From contig VSJF01000011.1 in assembly GCA_009739215.1 (NCBI GenBank), positions 744,001 through 808,000 on the forward strand: DNA of 64,000 nt, read 5' to 3'. This document shows, piece by piece, positions 38,576-49,583 of this stretch. The first letter of the stretch is position 1; every line of letters starts with the position of its first letter. A program made the translations under genes and the position numbers. Under the pieces are notes generated by a model that saw only the letters and a program-made list of their open reading frames with translations, ran no database searches and was not told the origin of the DNA. Origin of the DNA: Floccularia luteovirens (Eukaryota; Basidiomycota; Agaricomycetes; Agaricales; Squamanitaceae).

Positions 38576-39211
38576 TCTGGGTGGGAGCAAGTATCATAAC
38601 AATGCAACGGGGCATCCACATTTTATTAATAAGAGTTTGTATGGTGCTTGTTTCCAAAGAGGATAAAATCAATATTCCTGGGATGAGGTGACCTGCAGGG
38701 TTGCGAATCTCAACTCCTATCTTAAGCAACTTGAGATTTGTGACAACTGCCCAGATTATGGAGATGAACGTTGCAGGAAGTCCCACATCAGAACACTTTT
38801 TGATATGAATTGATGAAGATGTGTACAGATCAGTGAAAATTGTTCTAGCTCGGAGCGTCCTGCAACTGGTCTACATTGGGGTTGTATTCAAAGTCACAGG
38901 TGACCTGTACTTGTAAGGGGTGGACAATAGGGTTGTGCCCACACCGACTTAAATAAACGGGATTCAAAAAAAGAGGGTGAACAATATTACTATGAGACGG
39001 CGCCTGTTCTTCGTTTCGATCAAACATGAATAGCTTTAAGATTATAAAAAGACGTCTCAGCTGAGCGCTGAGCGCTGTATCCGTGTACACATACCTTCCT
39101 GTTTTGATCCCAAATAATCTAACTTTCATCGGAACTGACTAAGTAGCATTCCATATCTTTGATGTTTGTATTTGCTAAAATACATACAGTAACAAGTACA
39201 TATTTTTGGAG
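38576..39211. other. Intergenic between GH25 end and P450 start
   Basis: A minus frame of 94 codons at 38845-39129 shows no motif. The P450 promoter lies next to 38576. A short repeat, GAGCGCT twice in tandem, lies at about 39063-39076. Confidence 0.45.
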
Positions 39212-40304
39212 TTAGCCAAGAGCCATGCTAGCACATGGACCTTTAATATAGTGATTTTACTCTGATACATGTTCAAGACTCACCGTGAAAGGCCAGCAGA
39301 GTCTCCATTAAAGATGTCTTGATCTCCTGGGTTAGGACCAGAATCGGCGTATTGCCAGAATGAAGCAACTCTGAATGTCTCATCAAGCTAATTGGTCAAA
39401 TATTTAAAAAAGAGCTACTTACGACCACCCAGCAGGGAGTGTACCAATTGCTGATGCGTAACGAGCTATCCATAGGGGATTGTTAGAGCCAAAAGCACCG
39501 CTGTTTCCTGTGCAAGTTGTCCACCAATCGGTTGTGGTGTATATCACTGTAGACCAGAGATGAGGTTAAAGCGAATCCAACAGTGCAAGTTACAAACCTG
39601 GGAACCTGAAGACAACTTTTAGGACGGTTACTGGCTTTCAGTGAGACAAATTACGTACCTTCCGGTAGCGGCATGGTAAGTATTGGAGAAATCTGTAATC
39701 CAGGATACCATTGATGCATGGCTTAGACCATAACATTCAGCACCGTAAGGATTATCTAATTACAAACGTCTTCAGTCGAGTGCTTATGGCAGTGCAGTGA
39801 GACCTTACATTCAATATCAAGAGCACCAGGGAGTGTGATTCCTGAGGATCATTATGTGATGATAAGAAATCTTTCGAAATGAACAGTATACCAAGAAAAC
39901 TTGCCATCACGGCTCCAGCCACCTTTCGAGACAATATCAGTAAAGAAAAGTTACACATAGCATTGCGAATGCTACTGACCTCCATGAGCAAGGAAGTAAT
40001 TAGCTTGCGTTGCGCCAGAAGAGCGATCCGGTAGACCGAAATGGTATCCGCCTCGGATAAGGCCAACGTTTGTGGCTCCAACGTATTGGCTCGAAAATTC
40101 TGGGTTCATAAAATCCACACCTTCAGTGGCTTTGATGAATGCGAATTGAACGCCATTTGCTTTAACGGTGTTCCAGTTGATACCAGGTTGGAAGCCGGAA
40201 ACATCAATCCCCTGGGGAGCTGCTCGTTTCTGAAGCGGTTCCTTGGGAACTGTGCTACCGAAAGCTACGGGAAGAGCAAGAGCGAGTAATGAGAGCCACT
40301 TCAT
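39212..40304 (-). CDS. Secreted GH25 lysozyme (muramidase)
   Basis: Eight exons (39980-40304, 39905-39922, 39809-39841, 39659-39755, 39598-39605, 39423-39546, 39284-39370, 39212-39227) total 708 nt, 235 residues, in frame. GH25 enzymes cleave the beta-1,4 bond between N-acetylmuramic acid and N-acetylglucosamine of peptidoglycan. The signal peptide is MKWLSLLALALPVAFGS. Catalytic-barrel motifs are QGIDVSGFQPGINW, FAFIKATEGVDFMNPEF, GLIRGGYHFG, LPGALDIEYNPYGAECYG (the DxE pair), YTTTDWW, PLWIARYAS and FWQYADSG. The intron after GWSRDG begins with GC (GCAAGT) and ends CAG. One exon is only 8 nt (G-TTC-CCA-G) and another 18 nt. An earlier stop at 39280-39282 is bypassed by a GTGAGT donor that overlaps it, giving the family-like ending LSRMALG. 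It probably serves in bacterial competition or feeding. Confidence 0.94.
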
Positions 40305-41461
40305 AATTGGATGGGTTGGAGAATGAGATGTGGTATTCGCATCTTTCGTGGCTTATATGTGCAAATTTTGTATTGCTATGAGATTTGGCACTCATGTGCA
40401 ACTCTGAAATCCTGACACCTGTTCTTGCATGTATTGGTTGGCGCCTTGTTCGAAGTTCCCACAAATGCCCTCAGATAGGTACTTCTAGCGCGTTTTGTTG
40501 TGCGTTAAACCGCATGTAGCAGAGGGCTTTGTTAGATCGACTCGTCTCCGCAGATTCCACATGCTTTCGAAGAAGAAGTAGAAGGGAAGAGAGGAATCCT
40601 AATCATGAGACAAAGTAGGCTCATGATCACCTAGACAACTGATCTATAAATTGTTAGTTTTGAGCAGAAGAGAGGTTGGCTTTCTCAGCAGTTTATAACA
40701 TAGTGTAGATGGGTTTTAGCCCCTTCATCAAAAAACACGGTTGATAAAACATCCGAAGCTCCAAGCCAGACCAGAGATACAACATTTGAAGCTCGAAGGT
40801 TAGTCAGGAATAATGATGAATTCCATTGATTTGCTCAGGAAATCCGACGGCGAAGGTTCCATAAGGTGTTTTTCTGCATATCCTATCAATGATCAACACG
40901 TCCAAGAGTTTGGCGTTCAATTCAGAGGAATTAGTTTAGATGAGCGTGGTAAGCTGAGGCATTTGTATTTCGAAGAAGCACATTCGCTCCATGACCAAGC
41001 ACTTGTGACTATAGTTCGACGTGATACGCATCGCAGGTTATGCGCTGGCCATTTTTTCATTCAATAATCCTGCAACATCGAGAATGACAGAGGTTCGTCG
41101 GATCAATGAAAGAGCACGAGGGGTGTTTGCAATAGGACAAGAGGAGAGTAAGCGAAATGTCAAAGACCCGCAATAAATTCCGAATATCTCTGGTCGATTC
41201 CTGGTGGTGAAGAAGCACAAATAAAATGTACTATTTGGCAGTTTCAACACATGGGTGTGTGATCTGGTTCGACAACACACTGTACGTAACCCCCTTGGGG
41301 CATGTGAAAGCTAGTACAAGCTATAGCCTACATCATCTTTTGATTCTGATGCACATGGTAAACATTTGTTTGTTCTTTGAATACTACATTCTTAGGACTT
41401 GCAAGAACCCTTTCGATCCAAAAACTAACCTAACATAACCTAGTGTTTGCTCAAACAAGCT
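40305..41461. other. Intergenic with GH25 promoter
   Basis: A TATA-like ATATAAGC (minus strand, about 40351-40358) lies some 50 bp upstream of the GH25 start. A plus frame of 84 codons at 40813-41067 (MNSIDLLRKSDGEG...) has no recognisable motif and I do not call it a gene. Confidence 0.5.
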
Positions 41462-42878
41462 ATGCCTGGGTCTACAGTTACGGATTCCAAGGATACTAAC
41501 CTGACACTTTGTTCTCCACGACAATCTTCTGGTCTGAACCCACAAAATGTCGTCTTGATTAGCACAGGCTAGGCCAAGCGATGTGCCACTAAACCATGTT
41601 CTTATTCGTGTAGATCGTTTTGGATTCTCTGCAAATAATATCACGTATCAAGGCATTGGGGGAACATCCACACTTTCGGTGCGTGTATGTATTTTCTAAA
41701 GATATCAACCTAGAACCGATCGTGGATAATAGCTATTTTGACTTCCATTTCACCCCAGAAACAAATGAGGTGAAAAAGGCAACGCATGGTTTGATTCCTG
41801 TTTGGGGTTTTGGGACAATAGTACAGTCGAGACACCCGAAAATTCAAGCTGGAGAACGCATCTATGGATACTTGGCTCCTGCACGATATCTTTTGGTCCC
41901 AGTCTCTCCTTCAGATGTTAACAAATTTGCTTTCTATATTCCCAGGCCACATCTTCCGGCTGGTATGAATGCCCCATCGTTACAGACTCTCATGGCATAT
42001 TTCTGACTTGTATACATATAGATAGAAGGCCGTACAACCAAATTCTACGATGTGCGACTGACCCTCACTATATTCCAACGGAGTCTGCTGAGGATTTGAC
42101 GATGCTCTATCGTCCTTTATTCTGGACCTCCTATTGGTGTGAAGACTGGCTTCATACTTCAGGGTACCGGGGCGGAGTAACCCATATCATTCTGTCATCA
42201 GCATCATCCAAGACTGCATTCTGTCTTGCCTACCTTATCCGAAAACGCATTAGTCGAGGCGAACTGGACAGTAAATTCAAAATCATCGGGCTAACATCTC
42301 CAAGAAACACGACATTCACGAAGTCACTCAATCTGTACCATGATGTACTTGATTACGATTCATTCACCTCCACAGAACTGATCAGAAGTGGGCAACACTT
42401 TCGTTGGATATACATCGACGTTGCAGGAAACGACGATTTGAATAACAGAATCTTTACTCATTTCGCATCAACACGCACTGGCGAAGTTGTCACATCCATT
42501 TCATTGGGATTGACAAATTTATCTCCCTCTTCTCCCGATGTCAAATGGAACTCGGATATGAAAATATCTGGCACAAAAACGTCAGATGACTCTGTACGGG
42601 ACCCTGACACACCAAAGATGGAGCAGTTCTTTATGCCTGAATGGCTTGATGTGCGGAGACGTCAAATTCCCATCAACGAGATTTTCGCCAGACAAAATAC
42701 TGCTTGGAAGGAATTCATGACAGATTGTGTTGACTGGGTCAAAATCGAGCGAACCTATGGCGGAAGTGCGGTTCAGCGAGCTTACGAAAGGTTATCAAAA
42801 GATGGACTGGGTCCAGATAAAGGCCTTGTATGGAGCTTGTGGAATCAAGAGGAAACCAATGTAGCATCCAAATTATAA
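41462..42878 (+). CDS. DUF2855-family protein (NAD(P)-binding oxidoreductase-like fold), frame broken twice
   Basis: ATG 41462 (MPGSTVTDSKDTNLTL) opens a frame to NVVLIST. After that the conserved block HVLIRVDRFGFSANNITYQ continues one frame later (break near 41564), and ALGEHPHFR one frame later again (break near 41652, CAAGGCATT). Introns at 41679-41732 and 41963-42021 then join RYFDFHFTPE, RRPYNQILRC and the long remaining frame with LYRPLFWTSYWCEDWL, HIILSSASSKTAFCLAYLIR and KFKIIGLTS. The family has a divergent medium-chain-dehydrogenase fold with a Rossmann part, and its function is not established. The rest of the frame ends cleanly at 42878. The first break fits a lost CA dinucleotide, the second a gained G. 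Confidence 0.84.
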
Positions 42879-43346
42879 ACCAGCCTAAGGAGTAACGCGA
42901 TAGTTTGAATATTTTAGTAAATTATATACTGAAAGGGTCCCAAGTGTCTGGGGCACGAATTGGGTTATGAAAGCTGTAAAGTGATACTAGTGATATTATA
43001 GCTGATATCGTGTATCAATATAGGAACATATCCTTGAACCTAGATTCAGATTGACGATGTCATTGAAGTTTCTGGAACTCTTAGAAACCCAAAGCTTGGT
43101 TACCTTTTCAGTGCTCATTATTCGTTAGTACACTGTCACTCCCCAAATATTGCTTCAATCACTCTTCCAGAATACATAACAATAAATTCCACACCATTGT
43201 GAGACCAATCACACAAAAGTACAAGCATGCTTTCCGCTTTGCACTTCGTCAATGTCATTGTTTGGTATGACCCCGAGAAACAAATATAACATTTCATCCA
43301 GGAGTTTATAATTACACTAGAAATCCTTATAGAGTCTATGTTTTTT
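42879..43346. other. Convergent 3' spacer
   Basis: Between the DUF2855 stop (plus) and the M35 copy 2 stop (minus). No coding signal was seen. Confidence 0.55.
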
Positions 43347-44533
43347 TTATGACTGAGCCGGGTTGTTCTCAGCAAAGTATTCATGTGAGTCAGCATTGAA
43401 AACTGCTTCGTCTGGGCTGCTTATTGCAAGAGACTTGCAACCGGATTGTCCATAAACGTAGTCATCTGTGCCACCGTTCCTTGTGAAGTGTGAAGATTCA
43501 TGGATGATAGTTCCGCCCTAGATTATAAAGTTCAGAGGTGTGTCTATGATGAATTTTATTGGATAATTCACCTTGGAATCAGTACCAGTGGTTGGAGCAC
43601 TCCAGAAAGCACCGCACAGATAGATGGTTCCAAACCTGCAGATCGGGTGAGCTTAATATGGAAGCGCAGAGAAAGGGAACACCCACGAATCGGGATAGAC
43701 ATAGGCATATGTTCCTGAGTCTGTGCAAGTACAATCGAATGTGAAAGAGGCGATATTGCTGGTGCTAATAGCACTGTAGTGGGAAACAATTGTACTGTGG
43801 CGCGAGGTGGTATACGACCCGAACCATGTGGTGTACCGAGTTGTAGCCGACGTATGGGAAGTTGGCATATGACAGCGCGCTGGATGCATAGCTTTGTGCA
43901 GCCGATGCAGCTGAATTTAACGAAGTTTGTTGAGAAGCGGAACATCCATTGAAAGAGGCGCGTTTTTCGATATTTGGACGGGCAACAGCAAGTGTTCCGG
44001 AGACACGTGCACTGTGTGCCTCGGCGTTAGCATAAAGGGGGGAAATGTTGTTGGAGTCATCAATAATATGGAAGATGTTGTTAGCCTCAAAGTTGTAAGC
44101 TCCTTCCCCAGAAGCGGTGAAGTTGTATGCCTCCGATACTAATATTCTGTGTGAGGGCCGGTGCAATCCAAAAAAAATGACGCATACAATCATGTTCGAC
44201 GTTGACAGACTGTCCTGGTGCCAAGACAGTGAATGCGCCAAGGGCAGCCGCAGTGGCTGGTACATATTTGGCCTTAATACCAGTGAAAGTTGGCCGAGTG
44301 CCCTTTGCATCAGTAATCGTGAAAGTATTCGCAGGAAGTTTTGATAGGGGACCGCGTGGGTCGTTGAGAACCCGCAAGGTCTCGTCACCAGTGTTAGTGA
44401 CGGTCGCGACAACCTTCAAGTTTTCTACACCATTTACTGAGCTAGGACCTGTAACTTTCAATGAAAGTTGTGGTGCAGCAGACACAGCAAGGGCAGATGC
44501 AACAAGAGCAATGAGAGTCGAGCGAATGAACAT
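43347..44533 (-). CDS. M35 deuterolysin-type peptidyl-Lys metalloendopeptidase, copy 2, one-base break
   Basis: Exons 44138/44188-44533 region: 44188-44533, 43687-44138, 43572-43635 and 43347-43517. The signal peptide is LIALVASALAVSAAP. The propeptide carries VNGVENLKVVATVTNTGDE and VNVEHDLSEAYNF. The mature enzyme starts at about ASFNGCSASQQTSL, right after the basic IEKR. It continues with TTRYTTWFGSYTTSR, FDCTCTDSGTYAYVYP, FGTIYLCGAFWSAP and the zinc motif HESSHF, with Asp in GTDDYVYG, ending HEYFAENNPAQS. The family cleaves on the N-terminal side of Lys. One +1 shift near 43869 (SALSYA to TSHTSA) fits a gained C in GCCAACT. Otherwise the gene is complete. It is close in sequence to copy 1 about 14 kb away on the other strand, but lacks the simple-repeat insertion and has a cleaner mature part. 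Confidence 0.92.
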
Positions 44534-46120
44534 AGTTGTTGATGGTAAGGCAAGAAAGAGCCAAAGTTATCGTATCCAGCTCTTGATGAGCAGATTTTAT
44601 AGCTCATTGAACTTCATACCATATGTTTTGTATTATATTTCGGATATTCCTCGCAGCTCTACAAAGCATAACGGGGTTAGATAAGAATGGCAAAGTTTGG
44701 CCAGATTCTCTACCCCGAATTATTGCTATTAATGCGGCTTTTCTTGGCATGTATACGTATGTCTAGGACTCCAGGAGTTCATGCGTTTGCGAAGATACGT
44801 AAATACTAAAAATAGAATGTTCCGTCATGGAATAAATAAGTGCCGCTTCTTCAATGTGATGATAGCTTACTTGCAACATGACCAAAAGAGTTTGCTTCGA
44901 CCAAGCTGTTCAAAGTCACTAGTGTTTGACAATGGTCCACCTGATACACTCTCTATATGAGTATCAAAAACATCGGTCAATTGCCAGCACGACCAACAAC
45001 GTGAAATGTGATAGAAGGTAGCCTTACCATCTGATCCCATTGATTCACCACCAAACGAAGGAATGTAAATGCTCCCCGGATGCCAAAGTAAAGCGACACG
45101 TGATCGATTCGAGATTGACATTCCCCGCATGCATACTCTAACCACGGACCCGGATTATAGAGAAGCAAGACCGGCGAAAAAAGAAGCTCGATGACCAAAC
45201 GGACAAATGGAACAACCTATATTGACACCTTGTAATGTCAGATCACACATGGTTAGCTTCTTAGCAGCATCCTCAAAGAACAAGCGTATGAAGACGAACC
45301 ATGTGCATTTTCCTTTAGGGCTGAGGGATGCTCTGCTCACACGTTAGATCTCTCTTGCTGGTGCAAGGAATTGAATTTGGTAGGGAAAGTGAATAAATGG
45401 GTTTAGATAGAAGTTTGGCAGCGGTTTGTTTATGATTTTCATGCTGCCCAGAAGCAGCAAATCCACCTGAATATCGTTCGACAAAGATAAGGCGGAAACG
45501 CATCCCAGCGCCACCGTATTCACGAGACCAGGTCCATGCTGTTAAGTGGATAGCAGCTACTGATGATCAGCGGGTGCTTGGCAGCGTACTTACCTCAGGT
45601 TGTTTCGAGCCCATAATCCCCAGGCAAACATCGTGCTCCTATACAAGTATTCACATCTGTACTTTCAAGATGCAGCCAAGTGGACCATTCGCAGGTGAAT
45701 TATACGATAAACGGGAAGCGGGGTTGCTGTCATTAAGTAAATGATATGAAATTGTTGTAGCATATAAAGCTGTTGCTGACGTGTAACGCGAACGTTTAAT
45801 AGAAGGTATTGCCGCTGAATGAGTTTTCCCCTTATGAATTTAGGATGTGTATGTTTTGTCGAAACATCCACAACTTCTGAAAGCTGTTGGGAACTGCGCA
45901 GTATGCATCATTGTGACGTCTTAGGCTTGTACAAACTGGATGGCAATGACGAAGAAAACTAACAGCAATTTTGATGCTGATTACGGCAGCCACCGATTTC
46001 GCTCCCGACAGGAACCACATCCCTCCTATTTCATGCGTACTGTACCAACGCACTCGGTTCCTGAATTAAGCTCGAAGGATTATACAAAATCTCAAGCTTT
46101 CTTTCTCCTCCCATCAATCG
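44534..46120. other. Intergenic with unresolved coding-like fragments
   Basis: The M35 copy 2 TATA box is at its left end. On the minus strand at 45315-45530 a frame reads EYGGAGMRFRLIFVERYSGG then FAASGQHENHKQ, which looks coding, and a possible upstream exon begins MFAWGLWARNN at 45631 with a good GTAAGT donor. The phases do not join, and I recognise no family. It may be a broken gene. Confidence 0.35.
44593..44602 (-). promoter_or_regulatory. TATA box of M35 copy 2
   Basis: CTATAAAATC on the minus strand, about 60 bp upstream of the ATG at 44533, at a usual distance for a TATA element in this window. Confidence 0.5.
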
Positions 46121-48095
46121 ATGGATGAAGTCATACCAGGGTTGTGGATCGGTGACCTACAGAGTGCCCTGAATGTGCAAAAATTAAAATCACATAACAT
46201 CTTCAGCATCTTAACGGCAATGCGAGGTCGGATAACGATACATGAGGTATAGTATTATGCAAATGATCGTTGCCTCATATTTACACTTTTCTAGACATTC
46301 ATCCGACATCAGATTCTATTGGATGATACCGAGGATGCAGATGTGCTCATCCATCTTATGCCATCAATTCATTTTATTCAAGCCGAGTTAGACAAGGGTA
46401 GGGGTGTGTTGGTCCATTGTCAAGCTGGGATTAGTAAGGCATATCAACTTCTTTGTTCCGTTCTCACAACTCACATACAATCTGACTTTTAATAGGTAGA
46501 AGTGCGACAATAGTTGCCGCATATCTGATGTATAGTCGTAATTTGGATAATGAGCAGGCACTTGATATGGTATCAAAAGTGCGACCCAATATCCAGTGAG
46601 TTTTCTCATTTAAAATTCATACTATATTTTCAATGTAGGCACTAAAGATGTCTTTAATAGGCCAAATCAGGGCTTCCTTCGGCAACTTGAGATTTTCCAC
46701 AAAGCCAATTTCAAGGTTTCTCGGCGCGATAAATCGATCCGAACTTTTTATATGGAGAGAACGGTTGAAGAAGTGATGAGTAAGGATCGGCCCGCACCGG
46801 CTTCAAGCTGCAGAGATTGATAATGATAATCTTATGCAGACAGTGATTCTATTCCTGAAACCGAAATGTTCGCTAAATATCCTCGTACACCAACCGATTC
46901 TGCCCCACCAACACCAGGAGGGCCACGCAGACGAATAAGATGCAAGATGTGCAGGTAGTGTGTCGCTTGGTCAGTTGCATGATCTTAGTATCCTAAGTTT
47001 TGTAATAGACAGGAACTGGCTACAAGGGAGCACATGTTAGACCATGGTCAACTTGGTCCAGATACTCCAGCCTCGCGGACTCCAGCAGCTTCACGGAGAC
47101 CATCTGAGTCTGCATCCAATCTCATCCGACCCCTCACTAACCAACCAAGGTCCAGGCTAGGTTCAACTAGTGAAACCATTGAGCGCCGGCCTCCTCTTTC
47201 TCAATTTGGCGGCATGAGCGATACATTGGCCATGTCAACGATGGAATCAAATGCTGCTAAGGAAGAAACCGGTGACAAAGAAAGACCAAAGATATCTCCA
47301 TCTTCAAGCGCAGTGAATGGGCTACCAACCGGGCGTTATTCTGGGAGTCATCCAAATCCGTTGTCAAGTCTGCGATCGATGCCGCGAAACTTGGATGCTT
47401 CTTTGTCAATGTCAGCTGTAGATAGTGAGGATGACTCCGACACCGTCCCAAGTACCACAAATGGGGGACAATCACATACACTCACTCAAAGCCCCAATGA
47501 AAAGAACTCGTACGAAGCCGCAAAAGTACTCGGTCGAAGGCTTTCAGATGCTGTAACCTTCACTCTTGCTGATATCAAGGACCATCCCGTCACCAAGGAA
47601 GATGTATCAGAAACCACAAGAAAACCATCAGTATCTGTAGAGTTGACAACAAGCAACCTTGTGAATCCCCAAGATTTAGCAGCTCAACTGTATGCAAACC
47701 CAAAACTTGCTGCTCTTCGGACGTCCCCGACGACAACAACCACAATTTCTTACGCCGACATCAGCCCACCAATCCTTGTAAACCCGAAGTGTTCTGGATA
47801 TTTTGTCGAGCCGGTAAGTTCAGGATCTTTTTGATTTTTATCTGGGCTGAATAATGTGAATTTAGATGAAATGGATGGAACCATTCTTGGAGTCTGGCCA
47901 GTTAGCTGGCAAGATTGTATGCCCAAACAAAAAATGTGGTACAAAGTTAGGGAACTACGATTGGGCAGGTGTTTGCTGTGGATGTAAAGAATGGGTTACT
48001 CCTGTATGTATTTTTATTGTTTAAGGACCCAACTACTGCTGACCTGTTTGAAGGGGTTTTGTATCAGTAGATCTAAGGTTGATGAAGTTGTATAA
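46121..48095 (+). CDS. YVH1: Dual-specificity phosphatase of the Yvh1/DUSP12 family
   Basis: Eight exons (46121-46246, 46295-46433, 46496-46595, 46661-46779, 46840-46954, 47009-47813, 47866-48003, 48054-48095) give 1584 nt, 527 residues. The phosphatase domain (about residues 1-150) starts MDEVIPGLWIGDLQSAL and has the active-site loop VHCQAGISRSATIVAAYLM (HCx5R). The zinc-binding C-terminus has RCKMCRQELATREHMLDH, then, after a 250-residue Ser/Pro-rich insert, CPNKKCGTKLGNYDWAGVCC, GCKEW and TPGFCISRSKVDEV. In yeast the zinc domain of Yvh1 promotes release of Mrt4 during late 60S ribosome assembly. The long disordered insert between the two zinc-ligand groups is larger than in yeast. The reading frame is clean. 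Confidence 0.95.
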
Positions 48096-48416
48096 GTGTC
48101 CTTTTCGACCGCAACAATGTTTTTGGTAGTACGGACTGGTACATTACCGTCTGTTGATATCAGCTATCATACATGCGTAACATAACGGCCGCTTTTTTCT
48201 GTTTTTTTTTTTTACCGGGCTCATGGTGTGTTCAAACTTTCGGGTATAATTGTTGTTGTATAGTTCTACTTCACATATGCATGTTCATGTTGTAAGTGAT
48301 ATTAATAACAATAAAAACATCTTGCACCCCCCGGTTCGTATTTGCCGACTATCCGGTGCAACAAAGTAGCAGGCAAGACATTACACCCATGGCCATTATC
48401 AGACACATCGCTTCTA
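48096..48416. other. Short spacer upstream of the epoxide hydrolase
   Basis: Contains the Yvh1-type 3' end and the epoxide hydrolase promoter. The frame of the next gene is open back to 48342 but without an ATG before 48417. Confidence 0.55.
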
Positions 48417-49583
48417 ATGTCGTGGCCAGGACTTCCACAGAATATAGCTTCAAGGAGCATCGCGGTCAATGATTTGGACATGCACATCCTGGAAGCTTTT
48501 CCAACGTCGAAGGAAAACGCTCCACTTATTGTGTTGATCCATGGATTTCCAGAGTTAGCTTATTCTTGGAGGAAAGTAATCGCACCTCTGGCAGAATCGG
48601 GATATCATGTCGTTGCACCTGATCTAAGAGGGTTTGGAAAGACTTATCAACGAGAGAAGCTTCAGGCCGATCCAATAGGGGGAAAAAGAGTCCAATTCGA
48701 TGATGATCTCTACCCTTTCCGTCTCCTCAATGTAGTAACAGACATCGTCGCGTTGGTTCAAATATTGGGTTACTCATCCGTTGCAATGGTCGTCGGTCAT
48801 GATTACGGATCAATGGTTGCTGCCAATTGTGCACTTATTCGACCGGATATTTTCAGGTCGCTTGTCATGATGAGTGCACCCATCCCCGCACCACCAGCCT
48901 TCAGTCATGCTACATTGACGAATACCAGGTCTATTGCACAACAAGTGCAGGTGCAACTTGCTGCTCTGACTCCGCCTCGGAAACATTACATGATGTACTA
49001 TTCCACCGCAGAGGCCAACGAGGAAATGAACAATCCCCCGCAAGGACTGCACTCATTCTTCCGAGAATATTATCACGTCAAAAGTGCAGACTGGAAGTTA
49101 AACAATCCACATCCCCTCAGCTTTACAGCAGCAGCACTCGGAGAGATGCCACATTATTACATTATGCTTCTCGAAGAAAACATACCGCAGTCCGTCGTTA
49201 AATATGCTCCATCACAACAAGAAATAGCATCAAATACATGGCTCCCTGATGAAGAACTCGCAGTATATGTGTCTTTGTATAAAGAAACTGGCTTCCAAGG
49301 GGGACTGAACCGGTACAGATGCATCACAGATTCAAAATGGACCCAAGATCTAGGAGTCTTCGCGGGGAAGCAGATCGAGGTTCCAGCAATGTTCATTTCT
49401 GGGAAACAGGATTGGGGTATATATCAGTACCCAGGAGCATGTGACGTGATGAAAGAAAAGACGTGTAAGGATATGAAAGATGAGGATTTTGTATTGATTG
49501 AAGGCGCGGGGCATTGGGTGCAGCAGGAACAACCAGCAACAGTCTTAGAACATCTTTTCAGATTTTTACGAAGGGTGGCGTGA
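48417..49583 (+). CDS. Soluble epoxide hydrolase-like alpha/beta hydrolase
   Basis: An intron-free frame of 388 residues from ATG 48417 (MSWPGLPQNIASRSIAVNDL). Motifs: oxyanion HGFPE in LIVLIHGFPELAYSWR, nucleophile elbow VGHDYGSMVA (Asp nucleophile, epoxide hydrolase and dehalogenase type), the cap-domain Tyr region around PHYYIMLLEE, acid GKQDWGIYQ and catalytic His in GAGHWVQQEQP. It should open epoxides to vicinal diols; fungal members act in detoxification or oxylipin and fatty-acid metabolism. No signal peptide. The lack of introns contrasts with its neighbours. Yvh1 ends 321 bp upstream on the same strand. Confidence 0.93.
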   Translation: MSWPGLPQNIASRSIAVNDLDMHILEAFPTSKENAPLIVLIHGFPELAYSWRKVIAPLAESGYHVVAPDLRGFGKTYQREKLQADPIGGKRVQFDDDLYPFRLLNVVTDIVALVQILGYSSVAMVVGHDYGSMVAANCALIRPDIFRSLVMMSAPIPAPPAFSHATLTNTRSIAQQVQVQLAALTPPRKHYMMYYSTAEANEEMNNPPQGLHSFFREYYHVKSADWKLNNPHPLSFTAAALGEMPHYYIMLLEENIPQSVVKYAPSQQEIASNTWLPDEELAVYVSLYKETGFQGGLNRYRCITDSKWTQDLGVFAGKQIEVPAMFISGKQDWGIYQYPGACDVMKEKTCKDMKDEDFVLIEGAGHWVQQEQPATVLEHLFRFLRRVA

